Shown here: positions 36,388-48,255 of the stretch, piece after piece
How positions within the stretch are numbered: the stretch's first letter is position 1
Layout: each line of letters opens with the position of its first letter
NCBI GenBank assembly: GCA_964017235.1
Contig: OZ024935.1
Location: 36,745,596 to 36,809,595 of the forward strand
Source of the DNA: Sabellastarte sp. h YS-2021
Taxonomy: Eukaryota > Annelida > Polychaeta > Sabellida > Sabellidae
Length of the DNA: 64,000 bases
Reading direction: 5' to 3'
Made by a program: the position numbers and the translations under genes
The notes under the pieces: model-generated
Databases searched by the model: none
What the model saw: the letters and a program-made list of their open reading frames with translations, nothing else
What the model was told of the DNA's origin: nothing

Positions 36388-36700
36388 ATTGTATCCACTT
36401 GCTTATTATTGGTCCAAGAGGTTTGGGATGGTGAACCAACCTATATGAAATCATGGACTGGGAATCTTGTGGTCAAACTAGGATAGCCAAACTTTAAAGT
36501 GCTTTTTATAACTTGCTTATTATTGGTCCTAGAGGTTTGCAATGTGAAACCAACTCATAGGAAATCATGGGCTGGGAATCTTCTGATGTTAGATTTAACC
36601 ACTGGCCCCCATTCAAGGTCAAACGATGGTTCACTGGCTTTGGTGAGTTGTCTTTCCAGTGGATACAAATTTGCATCGGTTCTCCGATGTGTAGGTCTAG
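36388..36700 (+). mobile_element. Helitron-like element HL, internally deleted copy B
   Basis: The left end ATTGTATCCAC is shared with copies A and D but is followed at once by a tandem-unit fragment (TTGCTTATTATTGGTCC). It ends with a near-perfect hairpin GCATCGG-TTCT-CCGATG and CTAG, followed by TT. It holds about two 147-bp-type units. Confidence 0.75.
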
Positions 36701-39085
36701 TTTTTGTCTGAGATATGGCATGGCCCTTGTATATTAGCTGAGGCTTTATTTAGGGACCACACGGTATATTGCTGTATCTGCATGTTGTTCTCAGCTGTGG
36801 AGTGAGTTGGAGCAATAAAATTACAATCAACTGCAAGCTTTGTGTGTTTATGTGTTGAGTCTTGGGGAGTGTTGTACTCATTATTTTACACTGGGCAAAC
36901 AGAATATAAGGCATATGGTTCCAGTTTGTGGAGACATTTGTTGTGTATAAGTGCAACTGGTTTTATATTTAAAAACAAGCTGGATATTTTTTTTTCTATG
37001 AATAATTAAAGGGAATTAAGGAAATCAAAAATTTTGCTTATTAAAATCACCTGGGGCATATGCATGTATACTGAAACAATGTCATAATTTTCTGCCAACA
37101 GGATAATTTAACGAAAAGGCTGAAGAGTTATGTCCACATTGAAACTAATAAGACCTGTCTGTCTTTGCTGTCAATGAATTTGCAACTCCATTCATGATGC
37201 TGCTAGACTGTAAAATTAGCATTTTGATTGTATTCTAAAGCTTTGGTCACACCCATCCTTACAGTTATATCTATACATATCTGATTTCCACTTCATGACC
37301 TTGTCCTTATAGAAAAGAGACCTTGTGTTTGAAAAACGAGCTCCTCAATATAACCAACCCTGTCGCCCCCTCCTCACTTCCAGCATGTGTAGTGTAGTAC
37401 AGCTCATGACAGAGGTCAGAAAGTTTTTAAAAAAAGTTTTTAAAAAGTGACCCCCAAATGAAAATCGCTTTCCTGGTTGAGCTACCTGAAATGTGTTGTG
37501 CCCAAATGCAAATCTCACCAAAGAGCCCCAAATGCATCCTATCCAAATACGAGGCAGGTGGAACCACAACCAAAGGGAGATGAGCCCATTTGGCTTGTGA
37601 CCCCAATTATGAAAAGATAGGACCTAGTTATAAAGTGCTTACAATTATTCTTTAACAGTTATGTTTATTAGGATTTTAGATTTACCTGTGGAAGTAATTT
37701 ATATTCTCAGTACATAGTACATGGGTACTAGATTTTACATGACAAATGACTACAGAAAGGAATTAGGGTAGCTTTCAAACAGAATAAACATTAAAGCAAT
37801 TTATGGGGAGTCTTTAGATAAAGTTCTATTTTTACAGGAGTAACTGAGCAGACAGTGTATTCCAGTATTTCCTTGAGTAGAGCAGCGAGTGATAGCTACA
37901 AGATTAAACAGTCTGGTTTGATAAATTCTCCAAATACCTCTTGAGTTTATCTCAAACTCAAACTCTCAGATCGTCGTGTACCTTACTATAATATATTGAA
38001 AACATAGAAAGTTAAGCAGGATATTTAACTTAACCACTGTCAACTAAATGAAACTTAATGGTTAGGAGGGTGTAGTATTCCTCAGAAAGATATTTATTTC
38101 CAGATAAATATTATTTGAGATTAAGAATGGCTTATAGACTGCAATTTGTGCTGCAGAATACATGGATTCTACATAGTTTTATTTGGAAAAAACAACAATA
38201 TGTCAAATTCCAATCAAAGTTCCACTCAAGAGTTGTTGATGTTTATTGATAAAACCAAAGTGTCATGAAATACAGTTAAATTTGTAATTTAGGTACATAG
38301 GCTTACTTCACTTGTATAGAACATCCACAGTGATAGGACATAAGGTACTTGTAATGTATGAAAAATTGAGACGAGTTTGAGCTTAAGTTTAACTTCGAAT
38401 AGACAATGTCTGGCTGCCAGAAAATTTCTTGTGAAATTTTCAGATGAGGCAAAGCAGGAGAGTGAGTGATAAATGCTGAAAGCAAATAAATGACCTTGCA
38501 GATGAGGAGTTATCAGGATGCTGTAAACCACTAGTCAAGTCATATGGATCTTTCACAGTCAGCCTTTAAAATGGCGCAGTCCTTTGATTCACTGCAATGT
38601 GTATAATTGGTTCTGAAGAAAGTTCAAACTGGTTGCATTAGTTCTAGAAGGTATAATTGCTTCAGAGGTTAATGGTTTACTTAGGAGGGTCAATACAAGA
38701 AAACTGATTGCAGCTAAGGCTGCCAAACCACCTATATATGACTGTGTACCTGTACAGGTGTATATGTGGATACGGATTTATATCTACAGAATGACCTATT
38801 CAAATTCTAAGTTCTAACCAGCATTTATAGCACTTAATCTTGGCAGAAAAGCAGCTCCGAGTCACGACAAACAAGAACATATTCTAATGTCAAATGAGAC
38901 AGTGTAATAGGTCAGTACCACAGACAACAGAGATGCAGGAATAAAAGTTTTCGTATGCATGCCTGCATGTATGTTGCAGCATACTCTGACATAATATTGT
39001 GTATATGTTGATTTCAGTCACACCTTCAATCACATCAGGACTGTCATTTCAATATATGTGTGCATAGTTAAAGACCTGAAGACTA
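36701..39085. other. No recognisable feature
   Basis: About 2.4 kb with no exon or repeat I can support. The open frames here are short and featureless. Confidence 0.4.
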
Positions 39086-39585
39086 TTTATTACCTCCGCC
39101 AAGGAGGTTATGTTTTCACCTGGGTTTCTCTGTCCATCTGTTTGTTTGCTGTGAACAAGATAACTCAATAACTTATGGACGGATTTTGATAAAATTTTCA
39201 GGATATGTCTGAAATGGTAAAAGGAAGACGTGATTAGATTTTGGGGAGTGATTCGGATCATTGTCTGGATCTTCTGAATCCATGAAATTTAATTTTTAAA
39301 GAAAGATAGCTCAAAAACTTATGGAGGGATTTTGATGAAATTTTCAGGATATGTGAGAAATTGGTAAAGAAAGAAGTGATTACATTTTGGGAGTGATCTG
39401 GATCACCGTCTGGATCTTCTGGATCCCTGAATTCTTTAAAGGAATATAATTCGAAAAGTTATGGATGGATTCCGATGAAATTTTCAGGACATGTCCAAAA
39501 TGGGACAAGGAAGAAGTGATTAGATTTTGGGTGTGATCCGGATCGTTGTCTGGATCTTCTGGATCCAGGTAATTTTTTAGTATCA
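39086..39585 (+). mobile_element. CCTCCGCC-type Helitron-like element with three tandem units
   Basis: The head ATTACCTCCGCCAAGGAGGT forms a hairpin (CCTCC/GGAGG) and is followed by GTTTTCACCTGGGTTTCTCT. Three units of about 140-150 bp follow, each with AACTTATGGA, TTTTGATGAAATTTTCAGGA-like and GATCTGGATC-like blocks. No clear 3' terminal hairpin is seen, so the right end may be truncated. From general knowledge this repeat type is widespread in animals and non-coding. Confidence 0.75.
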
Positions 39586-39950
39586 ATTTGAATATGGCAA
39601 CATGGGCAAATACATCTATTACATGACTGTGAAATCATGTCTTTAAGATAAAAGTAGTTTGAGGCTATATCACACAGAATAAAAGCCTATCTTTGCAATG
39701 TCAAACAATGCCCTTCATGCCTTCAGGCAATCTGTAATCAGGATAATGCTGGTAGACATGGACAACATATGTCACCTTCAGCAGTAGCATTTACAGTTGA
39801 TTCCCTTCAGGTAGAACTCTTTATAGTTGGATTACATATCAGGTTCTTCCAGATCCCCTATCCATTGAAATATATCTTATTGCATGGGTACTCCTCTTGA
39901 AGTTGAAATGTTTTTTTCTCCTCCCTTCAGATTTGACTTGAAAGAATTCA
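39586..39950. other. No recognisable feature
   Basis: AT-rich sequence. Confidence 0.4.
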
Positions 39951-39953
39951 GAG

Positions 39954-40085
39954 GGTTCTCAGTGGCCTAGTGGTTTAGCAGGTTTGGCATCTAATTGCTG
40001 GGTGTCACCTCCGTGTGGGTTCAACTCCCACAAGTGACAATATGCTGTTGGGTTGGACATAAAACCCCAACTTTGACTTTGAAAG
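39954..40085 (+). mobile_element. tRNA-derived SINE, family S1 (best copy)
   Basis: The A box TGGCCTAGTGG at 39963-39973 and the B-box-like GGGTTCAACTCCC at 40017-40029 have tRNA-like spacing. The body ends GGACATAAAACCCCAACTTT. This is the clearest view of the family, although a true cloverleaf is lost. Confidence 0.8.
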
Positions 40086-41795
40086 AATTCAATTGTATTT
40101 ACCAGTGGCAAATCAGAAAAAAATCTCAATATAGCTCTTACAAACTAACAAATAGACAAATATTAAGCCAAACATACACTGCTTCATGCAAGTAGTTATC
40201 GGCAGTTCCAATCGTGAAAGAAAGTATATAAATGATCATCTATTTTATATAGTGTGGTCTGTTGTTTATAGCATTTTGTTGGCATGTGACAAAGCATTTC
40301 CTTTTCAATCTATTAAGTTTTGTAAAAGCCTTTCTATAAAACAAAAGTCAAGGTTGTGTTTAACTCTATAAATTTGTATTCTCTAATACATATCAAAGTA
40401 TCAAATTACTGAGTTAACTATGGTCCAAGCAAAATTCCTTTGATATACAGTGCTTATCTTTTAAAGCTATAATTGCTTATAATTACTTTGTCTGAAACCC
40501 TTAAATCAAACACCCACAAGAAGTAACATGAAAATTATGCCATTGTGTCTGTGTGATGTAATTAACACATCTTAGATCTAAAGTACTAGAGGAAATGAGA
40601 CAAGGTAAATCACTCTATGGTTGTTATTTTCTCTGCAAGCTATGGGTAATTAAGTTAAATAGGAAAGACATAGCTGCCAGGTTATATTATAAGACACAAA
40701 AGAGGTACCCATGTCTACAGATCTTGCTAATTCCCAAATGGCTGGAGTATTCCCTGTGGGCGAAACAAGGTGATATTAGTAATGTAGAAAACACAAGGTA
40801 TTGAAATGTAGTGGATAAGCGGAGAACACAAGGTATTGAAATTTAGTAGATAAAACACAAAGAATAGAGTTTAAGAATGGAAAATTAGAAATTCATCTAC
40901 TGAGGCTGTAAAGAAGTTTGTATATAGGAGGATAGACTTAAATCAGCAGATTCTGTCAAGTACTGTTCATGTGAGGATTACAAAATTTACAAAACAAAAA
41001 AAGATGAATGAGTCAAGGTTCATGCAGAGAATATACTGTTTTGTATTCTAGTGAAAGAAAAAATCTAAGGCAAAAATAGACTGTTTTACAGTAGACTGTA
41101 CAACTGGAAGCTCTAATATCAACAGTATTCGCTTCTACTTATGGATAAATTCCATTTATACTGAGAAAAATGCCAGGACCTCTGAACCAATTCCACTTAC
41201 ACTAATTTTTGATATACACTGTTTCTACGAATATAGAATGTACTTTATTTCAATTGTAAAACATTTATATGTGTACAATGTGACTTCATCAAAAGTTGCG
41301 GCGGTTGTGAGATTAACATAAAAAATTTGACATGCAGTTAATGTTTGTATGTCCTAAGTCAATTTCCAATCTGCTAATTTGCCAAATTACAAGTAGCTGG
41401 GTTGTGCTCCTGGGCTAATGAAATGCTGTACACAGTCAAAATGTTAAACCACAGGTTATGATGAGAGGAAACAATGGAATTAGTCCGTCCAGTAAAAGAA
41501 TTACTTTTCAGTACTCAGTGTAACAAAGTTCAAGTTATATTATCTAAATAAACTGGAAGTATAGTATGTATGTTGGAATGAGAAAAGGTTTGTGAAGCAG
41601 AATGAAGCATTTTAGTATAAAAAATACAAAGTGGCTAACGAACAGGGACCCGGTCAATAGAAGGCGTTACTATCGAATGGGTCCCGTTTATTCTTTGTAC
41701 AGATCTGTATGTAAGCATGCTTCATCTCGCCCTTTAATTTCATTGGTTCCTTACCTAATTGGTTTACTAAGTGGGTACAAATTGCTGAAATTGTC
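40086..41795. other. No recognisable feature
   Basis: AT-rich sequence. The open frames (for example 40595-40804) have no domain. Confidence 0.4.
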
Positions 41796-41996
41796 AGTGC
41801 TTATTAACTCGCTTATTATTGATCCTAGAAGTTTACAGTACGAAACCAACTCATACGAAATCTTGGGCTAGGAATTTTCTGATGTTAGATTTGACCTTGG
41901 GCCCCTCCTTCAAGGTCAAACAGTGGTTCACTGGCTTTGGTGAGTTGTCTTTTCGGTGGATACAAATTTGCATCGGTTTGCGATGCGTAGGTCTAG
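41796..41996 (+). mobile_element. Helitron-like element HL, 5'-truncated copy C
   Basis: One 147-bp-type unit, then the conserved 3' end (GGTGAGTTGTCTTTTCGGTG, GCATCGG..CGATGC hairpin, GTAGGTCTAG) followed by TT. The head is absent. Confidence 0.75.
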
Positions 41997-42104
41997 TTAA
42001 TACTTGCTACACAAAATGTAGTAAATTGCATTCTGACGTGATTACTGGGGGGAGGGGGGGATTAAATTAGCAATTCAGACATTAACATATTCTGACGTGA
42101 TTAC

Positions 42105-42148
42105 TGGGGCCGTATTCTATAACAGTACTTAGATAAGGTGACCTTAGA
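42105..42148 (+). mobile_element. Left part of a GGGGCCGTATTC palindromic MITE, target of a hAT insertion
   Basis: GGGGCCGTATTCTATAACAG followed by CTTAGATAAGG resembles the terminus of the MITE at 51377. The sequence is cut at 42148 by the hAT-like element and seems to continue at 44797 (ACCTTAGATCCAAGTAAGGG). Confidence 0.55.
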
Positions 42149-42426
42149 CAGTGTTCACGCATAAGAAAAATATGGAGGTGGTCCGAAGGACCTTCAACTC
42201 TGAAAATGTAAAGGTCCGAGCCAAAACTAACAAGTCCAAAGTTTATTTATTTATTGTTTAAGTGAGTTTGTATGTCTACTGCTTAGGAGATTTAAAATAA
42301 ATATTAAAATGAAACAGTTCACAGTTCATTCACTCATTTTCACTTCTGGCGAAGTCATTAATGTACCACAATTGACTGTTTAACTTTTGACTGGCTCAAA
42401 TGCCCAAAAATGGTTCTACAAGTAGT

Positions 42427-42656
42427 ACACAGGTGGTCACAATTGTGTCCGGTTCATAATTATGTCCTTCAATTTTTTATTGAACGTTAATGTACTCAGT
42501 TTGGGTGTTTAGTTCAATTTTTAAAATTTTCATGAATTAAACTCAATCTCAGCGGAATAATTTGAAAAAAAAATATTCAAAGTTCTGGTAATAACATTTT
42601 AAAAATAAACTACAACAAAAATCAGACAACCAGACACAATTGTGACCACCCATGTA
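42427..42656. mobile_element. MITE with GGTGGTCACAATTGTGTC termini
   Basis: CAGGTGGTCACAATTGTGTC at the left is mirrored on the minus strand by GGGTGGTCACAATTGTGTCT at the right. The interior of about 180 bp is AT-rich and non-coding. It lies within the hAT-like element. Confidence 0.8.
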
Positions 42657-43030
42657 CAAAACATTGCATTATTGCCTTGGTCATACAGAATCCAGGGGTA
42701 TGACTTCACCCAGGAAGCCTGAAATTCCCTTTTTCTGGTATTTTTTTTTCATATATCCCTTTCCTCTGAAATTTTTGGCTTTTTTTTTGGATTGGAGCCT
42801 AGGTTTGTCAGGTATCTGTCCATGTCAGTTGCTCATGAACCAAGCATATATCAGGTGATTTGGTAGAATTTTTATGAAATAAAAGCGCCAAAAGCAATAC
42901 TGGAAGCAATGAAAATGAACGAGATTTCAACTTTAAATCTCGAGGTTTGCGAGATTTCCGCGAGATTTCCTATCGCGACACCAACAACAATAAAATCTTA
43001 TTTTAAAGTGTTTTTGCAAAAAAAAAACGT

Positions 43031-44594
43031 ATATATGTTGTATTGAATGTAGATAACTGTTGAATGTATAGATTCAATGGCCCAAGTGTTGAATGTATAC
43101 ATTCAATGGCCTAGGTGTTGAATGTACACATTCAACAGCAAATAGCCATTGAATGTGTACATTCCACAGTTTGGCTGTGGAATGTGTACATTCAACAGTT
43201 ATGATCATTGAATGTGTATAAGTTCTTTAAATATTATGATTTTTATAAGTAGTCCCTAAACAGTTTAATATTTATGTAAAACTTATTTAGTTTAATATTT
43301 ATATTGTATAAATTAATGATGCAATGTTAATACTATTATAAAACCTATTTAATTTAATATTATATTGTATGAATTAATGATGCATTTTTACTAATATAAA
43401 AGTTAAATGTAGTTATGAGTTTATTAGTATAGTGTATTATAGCCTTAAATATTTTGTCAATATTTATAAAACATGGCTTAATTATTGTTTAAATATTTTG
43501 TAAAGGATAAAAAAGAACAAGAAATATTAATCTATTTTCCAATTATATAATCACAATGAACCCCAATGCTCTTGTGTTTCTTGGTATGGTAAGACTAATT
43601 GCAATTGCACCTCTGTGATCCTCTTTCATGGATTAACTGTAAACATTCACACACAAATTTGGAGAGCATTAAAGAGGTACTCAGGTGACAACTTTTTCTG
43701 TAATCAGTGATCAAAAGATTACTCAGGCTTGAACTGTCTCTCTTTGTTCTTTGCTTTGATTATCACAGCAATTGTTTTAATGTGTGTAGATTAGGGGGTA
43801 AATCGTTTGGCTTTGTGGGTATCGATATTGAATGTAAAAATATTTCAATATCGGGCGATATCGGGGGGGGGTTCATATTGTCTACCAAATAGTCCGAATT
43901 CGGGAAACTGAAAACGTTTTATTTTAGTGTTTCCCGAACCGCTAACAGGAAGCGAAATGAATCAAAGCAAAACAATGCAGTTTTCATCAAAAACGCATTG
44001 AAAACTTCAAAAATGTGAGATAAAAGTGTACAATGTCTTCAGATTTTTGCTTTACTTCGAGTATTAACAGTGTAAGTTTACAGTTTTACTTAAAATGGCG
44101 ATATTGAAATACATGTTTAGATCTCGATATCGGGAGTCCAGTTCCAAAACAATAAATATCGGCAATATCGATAAACAATTTACCCACTAGTGTAGATTAA
44201 AGGGAACTCTTTATGTTTATAAAGTCTTTAATCCTACAAGATTCTTCTTCTTTGAGCCCCTGCTAACACTTCAATAGAAGACTTTTTCTTTTGATCATCC
44301 CTACAACTACTATAAATAGTGATTTGATTTTAGAAAATACTCAGTGTATGTTAAAGTGTACATAAGTCTTCATACTTCCAATCAACTTATCAACTATAAA
44401 TTATTTCCACACTCCATGCCCTGAGCCATTGAATGTACACATTCAACAGTTTCACCCATTGAATCTATACATTCCACAGCTGAGCCATTGAATGTATACA
44501 TTCAACAGTTTGCCCATTGAATCTATACATTCAACGGTTTGACCCGTTGAATGTATACATTCAACAGTTATCTACATTCAATACAACATATATA
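43031..44594. mobile_element. Foldback-like element FB4, copy 1, arms of 18-bp palindromes
   Basis: The termini TATATGTTGTATTGAATGTA and its inverse lead into arms (43031-43222 and about 44424-44594). The arms carry about six copies each of the self-complementary word TTGAATGTATACATTCAA and variants, spaced by about 12 bp. The interior matches FB4 copy 2 (61333-62499) in opposite orientation nearly base for base, apart from the insertion at 43792-44189. Non-coding. Confidence 0.85.
43792..44189. mobile_element. hAT-like MITE with TAGNGGGTAAAT termini inside FB4 copy 1
   Basis: GTGTAGAT flanks it (43784-43791 and 44190-44197). Termini are TAGGGGGTAAATCGTTT and, on the minus strand, TAGTGGGTAAATTGTTTATC. 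FB4 copy 2 lacks it, giving a near-empty site at about 61735-61750. It contains ATATCGATATTG-like palindromic words and an interior of about 80 bp shared with 11420-11500. Confidence 0.85.
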
Positions 44595-44804
44595 CAGCAA
44601 TAACAAATAAAATATATTTTGTTTTAAAGTATTTGCCATCCATCTAACCCTTACAGTTCTTTTGCAGAACGTTTTTCAATGGGCGATAATCGGGGATTTT
44701 CGACAGTCCGTCGGACCTGTAAGTACTAAAACTCGGCGGTCCTGCTGCAATATTGGCGGTCGCGGACCCGCGGGACGGCGTTGAGTTCGAACACTGACCT
44801 TAGA

Positions 44805-45009
44805 TCCAAGTAAGGGATGATTGTCACTTTAAACTTTTGCTTGCACCTTGTATTCACAGGTAAATTATCAAATACTCACTTGTAAAATAATACAGGGAAC
44901 CCGATTGAAAGGTAGTGTTTCTAATGATCAGGGACCGGGTCGATAGACTCTTGCTAAAAAATAGGTAAATACAGTTTTGAAAGAGTAGAAAAAAGTTGAT
45001 AAAATCAAG
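44805..45009. other. No clear feature
   Basis: A possible continuation of the GGGGCCGTATTC MITE, then AT-rich sequence. Confidence 0.3.
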
Positions 45010-45188
45010 TACCGTAAATTTCCAAAATAACGCCCAGGTTCAAATAAACGCCTGGTACCAAGCAAACTGTTTACAATTTATAACACTGTTTTTTGTATTT
45101 CAAAAGAACGCCTGGTTCAATTTAACGTCTGGTCTGATGCCATTTGAAAATAATTAACGCCCGGGCCATATTTTAGAAAAATACGGTA
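45010..45188. mobile_element. Short MITE with TACCGTA termini
   Basis: It begins TACCGTAAATTTCCAAAATA and ends ATTTTAGAAAAATACGGTA. The words AACGCCCAGG, AAACGCCTGG and AACGCCCGGG are repeated inside. Related to 11303-11607 by termini. Confidence 0.75.
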
Positions 45189-45546
45189 TTCGGATAATAG
45201 AAGGTCAGATGACAGAGGTTCTAGTACTAGTGTACTCAGTCTGACACTTAAGCTTGAATTTAAGACTTAGTGCTTGATGTTCAAGGACTCAAGATCTCTG
45301 TATTAACCTATTTTTAAGATTTCATATTCCATCAACATGAAAGTCTGCATTGAATTTCTATGCGCAGTGTAATTTTTCACCGTTTCATTAATTACTTTAT
45401 AATATAGCTTTTAATGAATTGAGAATTAAAGGAATAAGTGAACTTAAGTGGCTATAAAGTAACAGTCCTAACATTTGAGATTGTCAAGAAGTCAAAAATT
45501 AAATATTGTGTCAAAGTAGTAGAGTGTTGATAGTTAGGACTGAGTA

Positions 45547-45690
45547 ACCCAACATAAACAAATTTAATCACTCAACTCTCACCTATAAGGTCACGGGTTC
45601 AATTCTACTTTGTGCCAGTATATGTTATTCACTGGGTACCTGACCTGATATGACCCTAGCAGTTGAAACAGGTGTTCCAGCTTAATTTTG
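45547..45690 (+). mobile_element. SINE family S1-like
   Basis: CACCTATAAGGTCACGGG then the B-box-like GGGTTCAATTCTA, and TGATATGACCCTAGCAGTTG in the body as at 52925. The A box is weak. Confidence 0.55.
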
Positions 45691-45699
45691 ATCAACTTT

Positions 45700-45895
45700 C
45701 TCTCTTTAGACTGTCGGCGATTCAAACCCCGAACCTTATGTGGGAAAGTTGGTAGTTGCTTACCGATGGTCGTCAGTTTACAATACAGAACCTTGACCAA
45801 CTGTATGTACTGGTTTCCTCTGCGGACAAAACTACCCCTCGTGATATGATCTGTACAGGGTTGAAGGTGACGTAAAACCCCAAGTAAATAAATAA
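45700..45895 (+). mobile_element. SINE family S2 (best plus-strand copy)
   Basis: The B-box-like CGATTCAAACCCCG is followed by AAAGTTGGTAGTTGCTTACC, GAACCTTGACCAACTGTATG, TACTGGTTTCCTC and a 3' end GACGTAAAACCCCAAGTAAA with a TAAA tail. It sits directly after an S1-like copy. Confidence 0.75.
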
Positions 45896-48020
45896 AGTTA
45901 ATGGTTTAATCTTTGAGATTACTGGGTACACCATTAATTGTAATAGCTACTTTAAAACAATAGCAGGATATTTAATGTATTTAAAAGGACCTTTATGTAC
46001 TTACAATTTTGTGTTCAAAGAATATTTTGTTGGTAAAGAAATTAGGAATATTAATTACTGAATTTTATAGCTGAAAATTATCTGAAATTGTCACAAAAAG
46101 GAAAGATTTTTCGTTGTTCGTAATATAAATCTTTGCAGCGGATGTGGAATGATATTTTCAGGTGTCATTGCCCGTATATCATGATGAGGGAATAATTTCT
46201 TTAACAGATATTGAAATTCTCATGAGAGGTCTCATATTCAAAGAGTTTTATGACAAAGTGTAAAATTACTTGTTTTTAAATGTCACTGTTCAAGAAAGGT
46301 GTTCTAAACACAGAAGGTGTCAACTAAAACATATTTTATTGGGTGTGCAGCAGTTTTTTATTGTCCTGTTTATTTCATAATCTTTAAAAAGCTTATGACA
46401 TTTATAAATGGCCTGCCTTTATAACCACTTATACAAAAACAATATCCAGTCCATAAGTTGCAAGTGTATATGAGTTTGATTTTTACTGTTGCATAAAAAT
46501 ATCATTTGACGACACTTTTCAACACAAACATTTTCAAAATCTCAATTCAGAATTGTTATATTCAGAATGTTGGAAGAAGTATACAGGCAGAATCTGACAG
46601 AACCAGAAAAATTCCTCTTTTTACCAGGAATTTGACATAACAGTGTAAATGTCACAAGAAAATGTCCTCCAATGACTTTTTACTTAGGCAGAGTTAATAG
46701 GGAATCTTTCTAATTTTAACAGATTTCTACATAAAAGAGTTCCGCTGGGTAAAACTTCCTACTTTTTGGTCTTTACATTAATCTGTTGGCATTGGTAATT
46801 CAAGGTGGAGAAAGACAGTATTGTGTTACTGACCCTTGAGAAAAGAAATACTGTTGTCATGACAATTATGATCTGACGTCTAAATCATAGATTTGAGTAA
46901 TAAAACAGGAATCTTTATAGACTAGTATTTTCATGTTTTCAATTTAAATTTTGATTTCATTCTTGCCACAAAATAGTCTGTTAGAAATTCATTTTTGTAA
47001 AAAATTTTATTTTTGATATGTTTAAAATGTAAACACAAATGGTGTTTTTGCTTTTGAAATATTTATGTACCATGATCAAACCAAAGTTCATCTAGTTCAA
47101 ATGCTATGTTCTTATTATTTAGTATGAAAAGTTAAAAAGTCTCAGCTGGTTCGGATTTTGTGACATTTATACACCTATTTAAGGACATTTATAACAATAT
47201 TTATTTTTCTAATCTGATATTAAAATTGGTGAAAACTTGATCACCTAGGTGCTTGAAGATGTCAGTGACAGGTAAAAAAACATTGTAATAAATTCCTGAA
47301 AGAGTGAATGTGTTTAGACTAGTATCTGACTCAAAGGTAAAGGTCCTTTTCTTCTAACTTAAGGGATAATACATGGAGACTTTGTGTTCATGACAATAAG
47401 TTGACAGTATTGGTATAAGGGAGGATGAATATTTGGTGTACAGTCTGTTGTTGGGTTCAGTATCTTTCACCATTTTATCATAAGTCCAACTAATCATAAG
47501 TTGATGATGTTACATGCCTTTGTTTTTATTGGAACAAAGCTACAGTATACACTTATGCTGTTACTATAAATGTAGCTGATTTTTCTCAGTATCTGCAAAA
47601 ATATATCACAAATATCATTCATGCATTAGGTCTAAGCATAGTCTCTAAATTTTGTTCAATGTGTACCTCTGTTTAAAATAAAGATTCTTTTATGAGAGCT
47701 AATATATTTATATAGGACAAAGGTTTACCAGTTTATGGCATTGTTCTCCTCCATTGCAAAATATGGTTATGAGGACATGATTTAAACTGCCCAATATGGT
47801 AAGAAAATATTTTAATTCTTGCATGCAAAGGAAAATCAGAAAAGACAAAGTTTACAATTGTATACACAAAATAAACAAGAAATTTAGGGAAGACTTTAAA
47901 TACACTTTTAACTATTGTATGTTTCTATTTTAATTTAATAGAGATCGAGCAATGTGAAGTTAGAGAAATTAGAGTGTCCAGAAACTATCTCTGAAGTGTG
48001 ACTGGACATCTTAAAAAGTC
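45896..48020. other. No recognisable feature
   Basis: About 2.1 kb of AT-rich sequence. No supported exon or repeat. Confidence 0.4.
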
Positions 48021-48024
48021 GGTG

Positions 48025-48186
48025 CACGGAAAAGTGCCCTGCTAGAAGACTGCCCTCATAGAAAAGTGCCCTCCTAGAAAAGTGCCCTCCTAGAAGACTG
48101 CCCTCCTAGAAAAGTGCCCTCCTAGAAGACTGCCATCCTAGAAAAGTGCCCTCCTTTTGAAGGGCTGGAAAGGTGCCCTCCTTTTC
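48025..48186 (+). repeat. FB3 left arm: eight 16-bp units of two types
   Basis: Units A (AAAAGTGCCCTCCTAG) and B (AAGACTGCCCTCCTAG) alternate, with single-base variants. A GGGCTGGAAAGGTGCCC stretch closes the arm. Confidence 0.85.
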
Positions 48187-48255
48187 TCAAATAATACACC
48201 ATAAAATATTTTATAAGCATTTTAGTAAGCATTTTAAAGACATTTAATTCAAATA

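Larger units (their letters stand above)
42149..44796. mobile_element. hAT-like element with CAGTGTTC termini, host to further insertions
   Basis: The left terminus CAGTGTTCACGC and right terminus, minus strand, CAGTGTTCGAACTCAACGCC. An exact 8-bp duplication, ACCTTAGA, flanks it (42141-42148 and 44797-44804). The GC-rich right end (GTCCGTCGGACC, CGCGGACCCGCGGG) contains strong local palindromes, and GGTCCGAAGGACC lies near the left end. No transposase frame remains. Inside are a MITE (42427), a foldback-like element (43031) and a second hAT-like MITE (43792). Confidence 0.8.

Noticed and set aside
39963-40029. True tRNA gene at the A and B boxes
   Set aside because: The boxes are there, but acceptor and anticodon stems do not pair, and the sequence continues into a repeated SINE body with several copies.
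48025-48186. 16-bp repeat array as a CRISPR or satellite
   Set aside because: There are no spacers, and the array is matched by an inverted array at 50858-50967, which makes it an arm of a mobile element.
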